Source: Planctomycetaceae bacterium
GTDB taxonomy: Bacteria; Planctomycetota; Planctomycetia; Pirellulales; UBA1268
Length of the DNA: 64,000 nucleotides
NCBI GenBank assembly: GCA_902629495.1
Contig: CACORA010000006.1
Span: 12,183 to 76,182 of the forward strand
Direction of reading: 5' to 3'
Positions 27,596 to 36,841 of the stretch are shown piece by piece. Under the pieces are notes generated by a model, which saw only the letters and a list, made by a program, of their open reading frames with translations, made no database searches and had not been told where the DNA came from. The translations under genes and the position numbers were made by a program. Positions within the stretch are counted from its first letter, which is position 1. Each line of letters starts with the position of its first letter.

Positions 27596-29650
27596 TTAGC
27601 GAGTCTCTTTGTCTTGTTCCGAAGCAGGACGTTCTTGATGAGCTATTCGTTCCTCTGACTCTGCCATGGCGTCAAGTTCTGCTTCCTGAAGAGAGTCAGG
27701 ATTCAGGATTTGAGTGAGCATTGGAAGAGGATTGTCTGAAACATCTTCAAGGCCTTCGATTTCTTGAAGTTGATTTCGAGCGCGTCGCGCTAACATAGTC
27801 TTTGGATAATCTCGAGCAATCATTGCATAGTAAATTCGAGCTGATGAATAGTGGCGTCCTTTATTATAAAATTCAGCTCGATGCCAATGGCGAGCAGCCT
27901 GTTGCGCTGCAATCTCTGCTTGTGATCGAATGATACGTTCTTGATCCTCTACAGAGAGTTGATCAGGAAACTGCACGAGGACTTGATCAGCGAGGAGTTC
28001 AGCTTGGTCAAGTGCACCTCCTTCGTATGCAGGTCCTTGATAGGCCTGAAGTTTTGATTGTAATCCAAAAAGATATGCCTGAAGCATGAAATCACTGTCA
28101 GGGTACTCAGTTCGAAGGAGCTCATAAAAATAGTCGGCGTCGATCCACTCCCGGGCAACGAAATAAGCATTTGCCGTTGCCATAATACTGTCGTCAGCAA
28201 GATCACCACGGGGATCATTAAGTCGGACATGTTCGAATGCCTTCAAAGCTCGACCAGGGGTATCAAAGAGTGGTCGGCTCTTGTCTACCAGATTTGGAAT
28301 GAGAACTGGATAATGAAACTCTTTGTCGATGGCTATCCAATATTGACCGATGAGAAACTGCCGTTGGGCGACACGGTCAAGGTAACGAGTATTGGCATAT
28401 TTCTTGACGAGTTCTGAATACGCATCTTCTGCTTTCGGATATTGGTCAGTAAAGAAAAGGCATTCGGCCAGTTGCCACATCGCATCTTCTTCAATAACTG
28501 AGTCTGGCCAACGATCTATTGCTTTTTTGTAAAAGGAAATAGCCTTTGTATAGGAACCTTGTCGGAAAAGTGCATCTCCTTCGGCAAGGGCTTTTTCGCC
28601 AACACTCTCACTTGGACTTCGCCCTGTCATTTTTTTCCAGCGCTTCTGGATGTTTTCGCCTTTCATGAAGTCAAACGCGGCGTCTGCTGAAGCCGCTACA
28701 AATTCTGATGAAAGGACATCAGATTCAGCATCATCTCCGAGTTCTTCAGCCAACTGATCTTCTTCGCCCTGAGCAGCTGCATCAGTACTTGACCAAGGAA
28801 ACTTTGGAATTTGAAGAGTCGCGCAACCACTCAGGAGAGTGGTTGTAACGAGGAGTATGGCTACTGCCAACCAGCGGGCAGTGCGAAGGCGTCGACCAAC
28901 AAGATGAGCTAAATAGGTGTTCATAATGGCTCGTAGTTCACCTCCAGAAGCTGTTGGTAATGGACGTTGAGGCCATCCTTCTTTTGCTTGCGCCAATGTT
29001 CTGAGGGAGACCATCGCATCCCGAGAGACAGAGATGACAGATCGTTTGCCTCGTCTACAGGTGGGACACAGGGCACCGCCATCAAGCATTCCGAATGGTA
29101 TCCGTCCTTTTTCACTGAGTTCACTTTGACACTCTGCGCATTGAAAAATTGATGGAGCATGGCCAACCATGCGCAGCAGTTGGACTTCAAAATGAAGCAC
29201 TGTCGCACATAGGACATCATCTGCCTTGTGATGACATGATGAATCGTAATCACGAATGTCCATAACTGGACGCGGGCTTGAAAGAGCACGAATTGTTTCA
29301 TGGGCGGCATCAAACAGGTCAGGTTGTGGATCGGCATCGGCAGTGAAAGCGTCGAGCAGTTCAGCAATGTACAGTCCTCCATGAAACGCAGATCGGCTGC
29401 CTACTCGAAATCGGTTCTCTAGCGTGGCTTCTGTCAGCACATCGAGACCGGACGAGAATTTTCGGATAACGAGTACCTGACAGGTTGAAAGCAGGTCAAG
29501 GGCGGCGTCGAAACCACTCTTTGGACGCCACGCTCCTTTTGCCAGACCCCGCACTTTGCCACATTCTCGGGTAAAGAGCGTGGCTACACAACTAGTTTCA
29601 CCGAATGGAGAAGCTCGGATCACGATGGCATCTACCTTTTCAGCCACCAT
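27596..29650 (-). CDS. recO: RecO recombination mediator and BamD-like lipoprotein in one reading frame
   Basis: A single 684-codon frame joins two proteins that are normally separate. Residues 1 to about 257 are a complete RecO: OB fold ('AIVIRASPFGETSCVATLFT'), helical domain, Cys4 zinc site (C171, C174, C195, C198) and the family-typical C-terminus 'ELRAIMNTYLAHLVGRRLR'. At once follows a lipoprotein leader (about 258-275) with lipobox 'LLSGC' (C276). A TPR/BamD-like region follows to the end ('ALFRQGSYTKAISFYKKAID', 'FTDQYPKAEDAYSELVKKYA'). There is no stop between them. An internal ATG (residue 243, at 28924) has GGAGGTGA upstream, so the lipoprotein is probably also made on its own. The RecO start overlaps the CorC-like gene by 11 bases. 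Confidence 0.9.
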   Translation of the reverse strand: MVAEKVDAIVIRASPFGETSCVATLFTRECGKVRGLAKGAWRPKSGFDAALDLLSTCQVLVIRKFSSGLDVLTEATLENRFRVGSRSAFHGGLYIAELLDAFTADADPQPDLFDAAHETIRALSSPRPVMDIRDYDSSCHHKADDVLCATVLHFEVQLLRMVGHAPSIFQCAECQSELSEKGRIPFGMLDGGALCPTCRRGKRSVISVSRDAMVSLRTLAQAKEGWPQRPLPTASGGELRAIMNTYLAHLVGRRLRTARWLAVAILLVTTTLLSGCATLQIPKFPWSSTDAAAQGEEDQLAEELGDDAESDVLSSEFVAASADAAFDFMKGENIQKRWKKMTGRSPSESVGEKALAEGDALFRQGSYTKAISFYKKAIDRWPDSVIEEDAMWQLAECLFFTDQYPKAEDAYSELVKKYANTRYLDRVAQRQFLIGQYWIAIDKEFHYPVLIPNLVDKSRPLFDTPGRALKAFEHVRLNDPRGDLADDSIMATANAYFVAREWIDADYFYELLRTEYPDSDFMLQAYLFGLQSKLQAYQGPAYEGGALDQAELLADQVLVQFPDQLSVEDQERIIRSQAEIAAQQAARHWHRAEFYNKGRHYSSARIYYAMIARDYPKTMLARRARNQLQEIEGLEDVSDNPLPMLTQILNPDSLQEAELDAMAESEERIAHQERPASEQDKETR
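28922..28945 (-). promoter_or_regulatory. internal ribosome binding site for the BamD-like lipoprotein
   Basis: Within the recO coding sequence, GGAGGTGA (minus strand, 28945-28938) is a perfect anti-SD complement 13 bases before ATG 28924. Initiation there would give a 442-aa preprotein with a short positive N-region (NTYLAHLVGRRLRTAR), a hydrophobic core and lipobox Cys. The spacing is longer than optimal, so efficiency is uncertain. Confidence 0.6.
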
Positions 29651-30938
29651 GTTGTTTTGCTTCCGGGAGTTTTTCGATTCGTATGAGATCTATTCTTCGA
29701 CGTGTTGCAGCAAGGACCTCGAGAGATACTCCATGGGTAGATAATTTATCACCAACGTGCGGTATTTTTCCAAACTCATGAAATACAAATCCCCCGACTG
29801 TTTCATAGTCAGCGTTTTCGGGCAGTTGTGTTTTGCATCGTTCGTTGAGATAGTCAATACGCAAGCTACCAAAGACCTCACAAATCGTATCAGAGACGAA
29901 TCGAATACCATCTTCGAAAGCCTCATCGTGCTCATCAGCGATTTCACCGACAATTTCCTCAAGTGCATCTTCGATAGTTACCAGGCCTGAAACGCCTCCG
30001 AACTCATCGGTCACTAATGCAAGATGTGTTCGTCCACGCTGAAGTTCTCGCAGGAGTTTCTGAACACTCATTGATTCTGGAACAAAATAGGGCGGCCGAA
30101 GAAGTGGCCGTAAGTCATGTTCTTGCTCAATGCTTTTTCCAGGAGACTCGACAAGTTTTGAGAGGAGTTCGCGGGTGTGCAATATCCCAATGATGTCTTC
30201 GGGTGATTGGCCCCATACAGGAAGTCGAGTGTGAGCACTCTCTGTGATCATACAAATAGCTTCGTCCCATGGCGTGGCCATAGGAATTGAAATCATATCT
30301 GTTCGAGGTGTCATAATCTGTCCAACACGTACATCATCAAGGTCCATAACTCCTTCAATCATTGCTCGTGTTGTACCAGGCAACCAGCCTTCACGATGAG
30401 CTTCATCCACAACAGCTAGGAGTTCATCCTGACGGTCATCTTGGTCGTCGGCTAATGAGCGACGCCCAATTTTTCGTGACAGAGAAGTTGCAATGTTTGA
30501 AAGAAATCTCACCGATGGTGCAGTTGTTGCGACAACAGGTTTCCATAAATTCCATGTCACAACAACAAACCAAGCACCCATGAATTTTGTGAATAGCATT
30601 GGAGCAACCACAAGCATTGCCCAGGAGAGTACGATCCAGCCCCCTGCGCTAGAAAGTTCAGCCGCAAGTGAATCATTGCTATTCGTAACGAACCATTGGT
30701 GCGCCAAGAGTGTTGCGATTGCTGCCGCAGTCACAACAATTGAAGAAGCAATAAAAGCTATTGTTTCACTTCCACGAATGATCTGCTCGCATCGCTCCGG
30801 TTGTCCACGACGGTTACATATCTCCTCGATTCGGTGACGCTGAGCGCCCCGGATTGTTCGAGATTGAATAGCTGCGAGCGCGGCAATGGAAAGAAAGCCG
30901 ATTGCGGATTCAATGCCAAGAGTTTCAGGAACGTTCAT
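29640..30938 (-). CDS. CorC/HlyC-family membrane protein with CBS pair
   Basis: The 432-aa product has an N-terminal membrane domain of the CNNM/CorB type (DUF21-like, four hydrophobic segments in residues 1-140), a CBS-domain pair (about 200-330: 'VGQIMTPRTDMISIPMA', 'IIGILHTRELL', 'HLALVTDEFGGVSGLVTIED'), and a C-terminal CorC_HlyC domain ('ADYETVGGFVFHEFGKIPHV'). Such proteins are implicated in Mg2+/Co2+ export. The N-terminal domain is divergent from textbook DUF21. It lies 19 bases after ybeY, and its 3' end overlaps the start of recO, so it is in the same operon. Confidence 0.9.
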   Translation of the reverse strand: MNVPETLGIESAIGFLSIAALAAIQSRTIRGAQRHRIEEICNRRGQPERCEQIIRGSETIAFIASSIVVTAAAIATLLAHQWFVTNSNDSLAAELSSAGGWIVLSWAMLVVAPMLFTKFMGAWFVVVTWNLWKPVVATTAPSVRFLSNIATSLSRKIGRRSLADDQDDRQDELLAVVDEAHREGWLPGTTRAMIEGVMDLDDVRVGQIMTPRTDMISIPMATPWDEAICMITESAHTRLPVWGQSPEDIIGILHTRELLSKLVESPGKSIEQEHDLRPLLRPPYFVPESMSVQKLLRELQRGRTHLALVTDEFGGVSGLVTIEDALEEIVGEIADEHDEAFEDGIRFVSDTICEVFGSLRIDYLNERCKTQLPENADYETVGGFVFHEFGKIPHVGDKLSTHGVSLEVLAATRRRIDLIRIEKLPEAKQHGG

Positions 30939-30957
30939 ACAACGAAAAGTGGAAGTA

Positions 30958-31461
30958 TCAAAGTGTCAAATGTGGAGGTGCGGGAAGTCCGATTGACTTC
31001 ATAACTGTTTTTTCACGAAATCGCATCTTCTGGCGATCTTCGACTGTTTGATCGTCATAGCCAGTCAGGTGCAAGATGCCATGAACGATGTAGTAGGCAA
31101 TTTCAAGGTGTGAAGTCCAGCCCTCATTCGCTGCGGCCAATTCACGGGATACTCGTTCTGCTGTTTCTACGCTGATGATGATATCACCACGAAGAATAGT
31201 ATCTTCTTCACATCCGAGATTGAATGTAATGACATCTGTAGGCGTTGGGTCGTCAAGCCACTTCCCATGAAGTTTAGCCATACTCTGGTCGTCCACAAGA
31301 ACGATGCTCAGTTCAGCTGATACAATATTTTCAACGTTGAGTGTATTTTGTGCCACAGACTTGATGTTCTTCAAATCAACTGGAAGAGTCTTTTGTTGAT
31401 CAAGAACCTCAATCGAAACTTCTCTTAATGAGGCATGAGCCATTCGGCGAGTTTCGGCCAC
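30958..31461 (-). CDS. ybeY: endoribonuclease YbeY (rRNA maturation)
   Basis: This 167-aa metalloprotein is needed for 16S rRNA 3' maturation and ribosome quality control. The signature HGxLHLxGYDH appears as 'HGILHLTGYDD': the first two metal-ligand histidines are present but the third is Asp. 'DPTPTDVITFNLG' upstream is the other conserved block. Start GTG 31461 (3 bases after the previous stop) or ATG 31443. It follows the 7TM-HD gene directly, matching the widespread phoH-pgpH-ybeY order. Confidence 0.93.
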   Translation of the reverse strand: MAETRRMAHASLREVSIEVLDQQKTLPVDLKNIKSVAQNTLNVENIVSAELSIVLVDDQSMAKLHGKWLDDPTPTDVITFNLGCEEDTILRGDIIISVETAERVSRELAAANEGWTSHLEIAYYIVHGILHLTGYDDQTVEDRQKMRFREKTVMKSIGLPAPPHLTL

Positions 31462-31463
31462 GA

Positions 31464-33923
31464 CTATGCTGTCCTCTGGTCAGGATACTTGACTCGGCCG
31501 TGGTAAACGGCCGTGAGGCTTTTTACGAGGCTTTGTTCAATAATTTCAAGTTCTTCAAGCGTCAGTCCACAGTCATCAAATTGACCGTCGAGAAGACGCT
31601 TTATTGCAAGATCGTGAACAAGACCTGCAATCCGTGAAGGAGTTGGTTCGGTTAAGGCTCTACTGGCACTTTCTGAAGCATCAGCAAGCATCATCACCGC
31701 AGACTCGCGAGTTTTTGGCTTGGGTCCAGGATACCGATATGTCTGTTCGTCAACCTCAGGATCATCAGGGCTTGCTTGTTTGCGCTCCGTTGCCCTGCGA
31801 TAGAAGTATTCAACGAGAGTTGTTCCGTGGTGTTGTGCTATGAGATCGATGATCGGTTGGGGGAGATTGTATTGACGAGCTAACTCGACTCCCTCTTTCA
31901 CATGAGCAATAATAATGAGCGTGCTCATCGCCGGCATAAGTGACTCATGGCGATTTTCATCACCTTGATTTTCAACAAAATATGCCGGCTTCAGCATTTT
32001 GCCAATGTCATGAAAATACGCGGCGACACGAACTAAAAGGCCACGGGCTCCGATGGCATCTGCTGCTGCTTCCCCAAGGCTCGCAACATTAATGGAGTGG
32101 TTGTAGGTGCCTGGAGCACGTCGGACAAGCTCCTGAAGAAGAGGATGAGCTACATCTCCAACTTCAAGTAAACTTAAATCTGTAAGCACACCAAAAGTTC
32201 TTTCAATGAAGGGAAGTAAGCCGGTCATAAGAAAACCTGCCAGGACTGCCCACGCTCCACTACGCGCTGCCTCATACAGCAACTGTGTGCTAAATGGACG
32301 TTCAACAATAAGACTTGCGCCTAATTGTGTGCTAAAAGCAACAACGCCGGCCCAAAGGCCCACGTAAATCAGCTTGCTGCGACTTCGAATACTTCCCATC
32401 CAGAAGACAGCTGCTGCGGAAGCAGCTGTGAGAGTGAGGTATTCTGATAATCCTCGACCAAGTCCTACCACAGCAACCAACGCGACTTCTGCTGCAAGCA
32501 GCAAAGCAAGGTCTTCGTCATAGGCGATGGCGATGGTCATTGCAAAGACTAAGAGAGGCACAATCTCTGCTCGCCATCCTTCTCCAGATGCAAATATACA
32601 GATCACAACAGTGAGCACTGACAAAGCTACAAGCGTGGAAATACCTGCGAGATCATCAAGGAGTTTGTTATGGTGAAGGTGAATATAGAATCCCGCTAAC
32701 GCGAACATTGCAACAAAGAGTCCAAAAAGAGATGCCGCACGGCCCGCTCGACTTTGGCCACTTTGTTGAGCAATGAATTCTTCGTGCTCGCTTACGAGAA
32801 GAGACATGGTGTCTGCATCTACAGGAAGCCCTGCCTCCGCAAGTACTTCGCCTTCGGCATAACGTGAAAATTGTTGAGGTGTTTTTGCAACAGCATCTTC
32901 TTTTGCTTGTGTTGTCGCATCTCGATCAATCTCAAGAGATCCTGACAGTCGTGGCTCAATCCAAGACACAAGACGATCTACAAATACCCCTGCGCCCAGT
33001 TCATCTTCCAGGCTCGACTTGAGCTCCACCTTTACTTCACCAAGTAATACTTTGGCTACGGGGACCCTTGTTGTTTCCACCGGCGCCCCGAGAGGATGAA
33101 TATCGATCTCCGTTTGGCTTCCCTCGTCAATGTCATGCTGAATTTTTTCAAGAACACCATATTTCTCAGTCTCTGAAAAAGCCCGGTCAAGTGCTTTTTC
33201 AAAAGATAACTGCTTGTCTTTTGAATCAACTTTTCCTCGAAATAATTGGAAATGGTTTTCTGCATCTCCAATGAGCTGTCGATTTGCCAATTCTTGGGGT
33301 GAAAGAGGAGATTCCTTCAGCGAATCACGGTCAGTATCTGGTGGAACCTCTAAAATCCCGGCCTCATCCTCACTTGGCGTGAGGTTCATTGGCGTCACAT
33401 CAGGAGGCTCTGGTGCTATGGGGGCACGAGCAGCCGGGTTGTCTTTGTCGGCTGGTGGTGGAATAGGAATGAGCTGAAGCGCATCAGTGGCTTCCGGAGC
33501 AAATTCAAGCCATGCTTCTCGTGAAACAGCTGCAAGAGTATCCGAAGCCGCAATTTCGAGGACTCGATTCTTTAGTCCGTCGCGAAGACGGACAATTGGA
33601 GACGTGTCCTGTGCATAGACAACTCGAACCTGAGCTGCAGCGCGTTCCTGAAATGTTCGAGTTCGCTCAGGATCTGGCTGTTCAAAGGGGACTCGTGCCA
33701 CGACGCCGCGTGGTGGCACACTCCCAATTTGAAACGGGAGAGGTTCTGTCCAACCGTGCAAAAGGATCATCAAAATAGCTGACGCTACCAAGCATATTGC
33801 CAATCGAGATAAAACATCAGCACGAGATGTTCGTTCCAGCAGTTGCCCCCAAAACCCTTGAGGACCCTCAACGGACGTACCACGTCTGACACGGCGACGG
33901 ACTTTGGGAGAATCAATGCTCAT
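31464..33923 (-). CDS. 7TM-HD cyclic di-AMP phosphodiesterase-type protein (PgpH-like)
   Basis: The 819-aa protein has one N-terminal helix (about 42-58), a large extracytoplasmic 7TMR-HDED-type domain rich in Glu and Pro (60-390), about seven membrane helices (400-580), and a cytoplasmic HDIG/HD domain (about 600-800). The HD motif is visible in 'TYNHSINVASLGEAAADAIG' and 'VAAYFHDIGKMLKPAYF'. PgpH members degrade c-di-AMP; here activity is inferred from family and from position between phoH and ybeY, an arrangement shared with Firmicutes and cyanobacteria. Insertions in the outer domain are acidic and low complexity. Confidence 0.92.
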   Translation of the reverse strand: MSIDSPKVRRRVRRGTSVEGPQGFWGQLLERTSRADVLSRLAICLVASAILMILLHGWTEPLPFQIGSVPPRGVVARVPFEQPDPERTRTFQERAAAQVRVVYAQDTSPIVRLRDGLKNRVLEIAASDTLAAVSREAWLEFAPEATDALQLIPIPPPADKDNPAARAPIAPEPPDVTPMNLTPSEDEAGILEVPPDTDRDSLKESPLSPQELANRQLIGDAENHFQLFRGKVDSKDKQLSFEKALDRAFSETEKYGVLEKIQHDIDEGSQTEIDIHPLGAPVETTRVPVAKVLLGEVKVELKSSLEDELGAGVFVDRLVSWIEPRLSGSLEIDRDATTQAKEDAVAKTPQQFSRYAEGEVLAEAGLPVDADTMSLLVSEHEEFIAQQSGQSRAGRAASLFGLFVAMFALAGFYIHLHHNKLLDDLAGISTLVALSVLTVVICIFASGEGWRAEIVPLLVFAMTIAIAYDEDLALLLAAEVALVAVVGLGRGLSEYLTLTAASAAAVFWMGSIRSRSKLIYVGLWAGVVAFSTQLGASLIVERPFSTQLLYEAARSGAWAVLAGFLMTGLLPFIERTFGVLTDLSLLEVGDVAHPLLQELVRRAPGTYNHSINVASLGEAAADAIGARGLLVRVAAYFHDIGKMLKPAYFVENQGDENRHESLMPAMSTLIIIAHVKEGVELARQYNLPQPIIDLIAQHHGTTLVEYFYRRATERKQASPDDPEVDEQTYRYPGPKPKTRESAVMMLADASESASRALTEPTPSRIAGLVHDLAIKRLLDGQFDDCGLTLEELEIIEQSLVKSLTAVYHGRVKYPDQRTA

Positions 33924-33940
33924 AATATCTACTGACGTTG

Positions 33941-34870
33941 TCAGTAGTTATATGCCTCCACGATTTTTTGTACGAGAGGATGACGGACAATATCCCCACC
34001 TTTAAGTGATACCGTTCCACAGCCAGTAACATTGTCAAGTCGCCTGAGCGCATCGACAAGTCCACTCTTCCGATTTGGCGGCAAGTCAATCTGAGTGATA
34101 TCACCAGAGATGACCATTTTAGAGTTCATGCCAAGTCGTGTAAGAAACATCTTCATTTGCTCAACGGTGGTATTTTGAGCTTCATCAAGAATGATGAAGG
34201 CATCATTCAGTGTACGGCCTCGCATGTATGCCAACGGAATCATTTCAATGACATCTTGTTCAGTGAGTCGCTTGAGGAGATCAAAGTCCATCATCTCTCG
34301 CAGCGCATCCAAAAGTGGGCGAAGGTATGGATTTATTTTGGCTTGCAGGTCACCTGGAAGAAATCCAAGGCTTTCTCCAGCTTCAACTGCTGGTCTTACG
34401 AGAACAAGTTTGTGAACTTGTTCTGCACGAAGGGCAGCTACCGCCATTGCAACAGCAAGAAATGTTTTTCCACTTCCCGCGGGTCCTGAGCAGACAACGA
34501 TATCATTTTCCCGCATTGACTCAACATAGGTTGCCTGACCATGTGATCGAGGAACGACAGATCGACCGGGCCGATGCACTTCGATAGGAGTACGGTTAAT
34601 GTCCTCGGTTTTACCCGTGGCGGCAGCTAGTAACTGGGAGACATCTTCGGCTCCCACAGAACCCTGTTCATGAACAATCTTTTCAAGTTGTTCAAATATT
34701 TCTGCTGCCTGTGTGACGGAATGCTCGTCACCTTCAATGTGAACCAAATCCTTTCTCGCCGAAATCGTAACGCCAAGTGCATCGCGGATACGGCGAAGGT
34801 TTTGATCCCGTGGACCGAATAGGTCCACGAGCCGTTTTGAATCTACTTCCGCAATAGTCGTCCGAGACAT
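33941..34870 (-). CDS. phoH: PhoH-like ATPase
   Basis: The 309-aa protein has an N-terminal KH-like region (20-65: 'LRRIRDALGVTISARKDLVH') and a RecA-like ATPase domain with Walker A 'GPAGSGKT' at 129-136 and Walker B 'AFIILDEAQN'. 'TYVESMRENDIVVCSGPAGS' and 'QIDLPPNRKSGLVDALR' are family-typical. Its function is incompletely known; PhoH with YbeY is linked to rRNA and RNA metabolism. It is the first gene of the phoH-pgpH-ybeY-corC-recO/bamD-lptE block, preceded by a 286-base spacer that probably holds the promoter. Confidence 0.94.
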   Translation of the reverse strand: MSRTTIAEVDSKRLVDLFGPRDQNLRRIRDALGVTISARKDLVHIEGDEHSVTQAAEIFEQLEKIVHEQGSVGAEDVSQLLAAATGKTEDINRTPIEVHRPGRSVVPRSHGQATYVESMRENDIVVCSGPAGSGKTFLAVAMAVAALRAEQVHKLVLVRPAVEAGESLGFLPGDLQAKINPYLRPLLDALREMMDFDLLKRLTEQDVIEMIPLAYMRGRTLNDAFIILDEAQNTTVEQMKMFLTRLGMNSKMVISGDITQIDLPPNRKSGLVDALRRLDNVTGCGTVSLKGGDIVRHPLVQKIVEAYNY

Positions 34871-35156
34871 CTGAGCCCGCGGTGAACTGTAAAGCCGTCG
34901 GTCTCTTGGGATAATGAATTTTTTACCGATCTAACAGTATAACTCACATGGTGGCTAAACAACTTTGGGATTCATTATTTCCGTGTTTTTAGATGTTTTT
35001 TAGCCAAAGCCACGCTTTTTGCTCTTTAAAAAGTACTATTCCTGGCTCGTTGGGTTCCTTGTTTCCAGACAGAAAAGGACGTGTAATGCGAAATGCTTTT
35101 TTGAGTTGAACACCCGTTCTTGTTCTATTCGTGGGGGCTAAAAAGTCTTCGGTGTT
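34871..35156. other. AT-rich spacer between cdsA and phoH
   Basis: No gene is seen. An imperfect inverted repeat pairs GGCTAAACAAC (near 34954) with GTTTTTTAGCC (near 34994) with one mismatch around a loop of about 30 bases, inside an AT-rich tract. It lies downstream of cdsA and upstream of phoH on the minus strand. It could be a terminator or promoter-region structure; the long loop argues against a strong intrinsic terminator. Confidence 0.35.
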
Positions 35157-36095
35157 CTAACTTGCGTTCATTCCAGCCATCCAGAGCGACCAAGCAACTG
35201 GAGCTGCAAAAAGAAGTGAGTCCATCAGATCGAGGACTCCACCGAGGCCAGCAAGAGTATTTCCAGAATCCTTTACGCCGGACTGACGTTTTATGAGTGA
35301 TTCCGCAAGGTCACCAAGCATGCCAGCCAGACCAACGGTAAGGCCAAAAACAAGCCAGCCCCCCAAAGGCTGGTGGGGAATCTTCATCCCCAAGCCTTGA
35401 AGTATTAACCAAGCGGCAGCGGACGAGCCAACAAGTGATGCCACTGCGCCTTCCCATGTTTTTCCAGAACTCAGCAGTGGAGCCAATTTGTTTTTTCCAA
35501 AGAGAGACCCAGCAATATAAGCGCAGATATCTCCAGCCTTGACCACAGCAATCATGCTTACTAAAGGCACCATTCCTAACGGGTGTGAAATGTATTGCGC
35601 GTTGGTCGGGGTGTCGAGGTAGACCAGTCGCAGGCTTACCATGAACGCCATGGGAACTCCGAGATAGGTCAGGATGAATAGGCTTGCAGAAAGCCGCTCA
35701 AGCGAGCCACCCGTCGGCTTGAAATCAATGACTTCCAATGCAAAAAAACAACCTGCGGACACGGCCAATGCAACAAGCGCCCAGCCCAATGCTGCCACAG
35801 ATGGTACATGCTGTGAATCCATGGTGACGCTTTGTGCTCCAAATGCAACTGCCAAAAACGTAGTGATTACCCCTAATCGCAATGTCCATACTGGCAACGA
35901 AAGATTCCGTGCATGAAACATATCGTTGAGTTCATTTACACCTGCCACGGCAAGAAGTATCAGTGCTGGGAGTAGCCACCATGCAGGAGCGACCCCCATA
36001 AGACTCGTGGCATCTGCGTAGGCTAAAGCAGAGAATAGACCAATAAGAACGGAGGTCATAATCGTCCGTCGCAAGAAAGTATCGAAGGATCTCAT
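35157..36095 (-). CDS. cdsA: phosphatidate cytidylyltransferase
   Basis: This 312-aa integral membrane enzyme makes CDP-diacylglycerol for phospholipid synthesis. About eight hydrophobic segments are visible. The C-terminal signature reads 'SLIKRQSGVKDSGNTLAGLG' then 'GVLDLMDSLLFAAP', close to the CdsA pattern; the usual His of HGG is Leu and the usual Arg of LDRxD is Leu, a variant also found in other phyla. It overlaps uppS by 4 bases (ATGA), the conserved uppS-cdsA pair. Confidence 0.92.
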   Translation of the reverse strand: MRSFDTFLRRTIMTSVLIGLFSALAYADATSLMGVAPAWWLLPALILLAVAGVNELNDMFHARNLSLPVWTLRLGVITTFLAVAFGAQSVTMDSQHVPSVAALGWALVALAVSAGCFFALEVIDFKPTGGSLERLSASLFILTYLGVPMAFMVSLRLVYLDTPTNAQYISHPLGMVPLVSMIAVVKAGDICAYIAGSLFGKNKLAPLLSSGKTWEGAVASLVGSSAAAWLILQGLGMKIPHQPLGGWLVFGLTVGLAGMLGDLAESLIKRQSGVKDSGNTLAGLGGVLDLMDSLLFAAPVAWSLWMAGMNAS

Positions 36096-36841
36096 TTTGG
36101 GGACAAGCCTCCGAATCGACGATCACGAGACGCATATGCTGCGATTGCATCAGACAAGTGTGACTCATCAAAGTCTGGCCAGGCGGCGTCTGTAACCCAA
36201 AGTTCAGAGTAGCTGATCTGCCAGAGAAGAAAGTTACTGATTCGCATTTCACCAGCGGTGCGAATAAGAAGGTCAGGATCTGACATGCCGGCAGTATCGA
36301 GCCGTGCTGCAAAGAGATCTTCATCGATCATAGATGGATCAAGTTGACCAGCTGCCACTTCACGAGCCAGGCTTCTGGCCGCCTCGACAATTTCTGCCCG
36401 AGCACCGTAATTGACTGCAAGGCACAACTGCAAGCCTCTGTTCTGAGCACACATAGACACTGTTCGATCAAGTTCTTCAAGTGTTGATGCTGGAATGTCA
36501 CATCGGCGTCCAATCATGCGCACACAAATTTCTTCTTTCATCAACAAAGCGCGCTCTTCAATCATGTATTGTTCGAGCAAATGCATGAGAAAGGTGAGTT
36601 CTTCCTGTGGTCGACGCCAGTTTTCACTGGAAAGGCAATACAGCGTGAGTTGTTCAATTCCACGTCGTGCACATTCTTCAGTAATCTTTCGAACACTTTT
36701 TACTCCGTGACGATGCCCCTCAATTCGTGGAAGACCTTGCTGTTGAGCCCATCGTCCGTTGCCATCCATAATGATGGCAATATGTTGTGGCTGTTGTTGG
36801 GCCTCATTGTTTTCACGTTGAGGAGAGCCGACATCAGTCAT
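36092..36841 (-). CDS. uppS: isoprenyl transferase (undecaprenyl diphosphate synthase)
   Basis: This 249-aa cis-prenyltransferase supplies the lipid carrier for wall glycans. The catalytic Asp and surrounding motif are 'IAIIMDGNGRWAQQQGLPR', followed by 'GHRHGVKSVRKI', 'LTLYCLSSENWRRP' and the C-terminal 'DPDLLIRTAGEMRISNFLLW'. ATG 36841 overlaps the purA stop (ATGA), the best-supported start; the frame is open to 36907 within purA. It is translationally coupled on both sides in purA-uppS-cdsA. Confidence 0.94.
   Translation of the reverse strand: MTDVGSPQRENNEAQQQPQHIAIIMDGNGRWAQQQGLPRIEGHRHGVKSVRKITEECARRGIEQLTLYCLSSENWRRPQEELTFLMHLLEQYMIEERALLMKEEICVRMIGRRCDIPASTLEELDRTVSMCAQNRGLQLCLAVNYGARAEIVEAARSLAREVAAGQLDPSMIDEDLFAARLDTAGMSDPDLLIRTAGEMRISNFLLWQISYSELWVTDAAWPDFDESHLSDAIAAYASRDRRFGGLSPK

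Noticed and set aside
28921..29382. 153-codon minus-strand frame within recO
   Set aside because: It is in a different frame from RecO and lacks any motif; a shadow of the RecO coding sequence.
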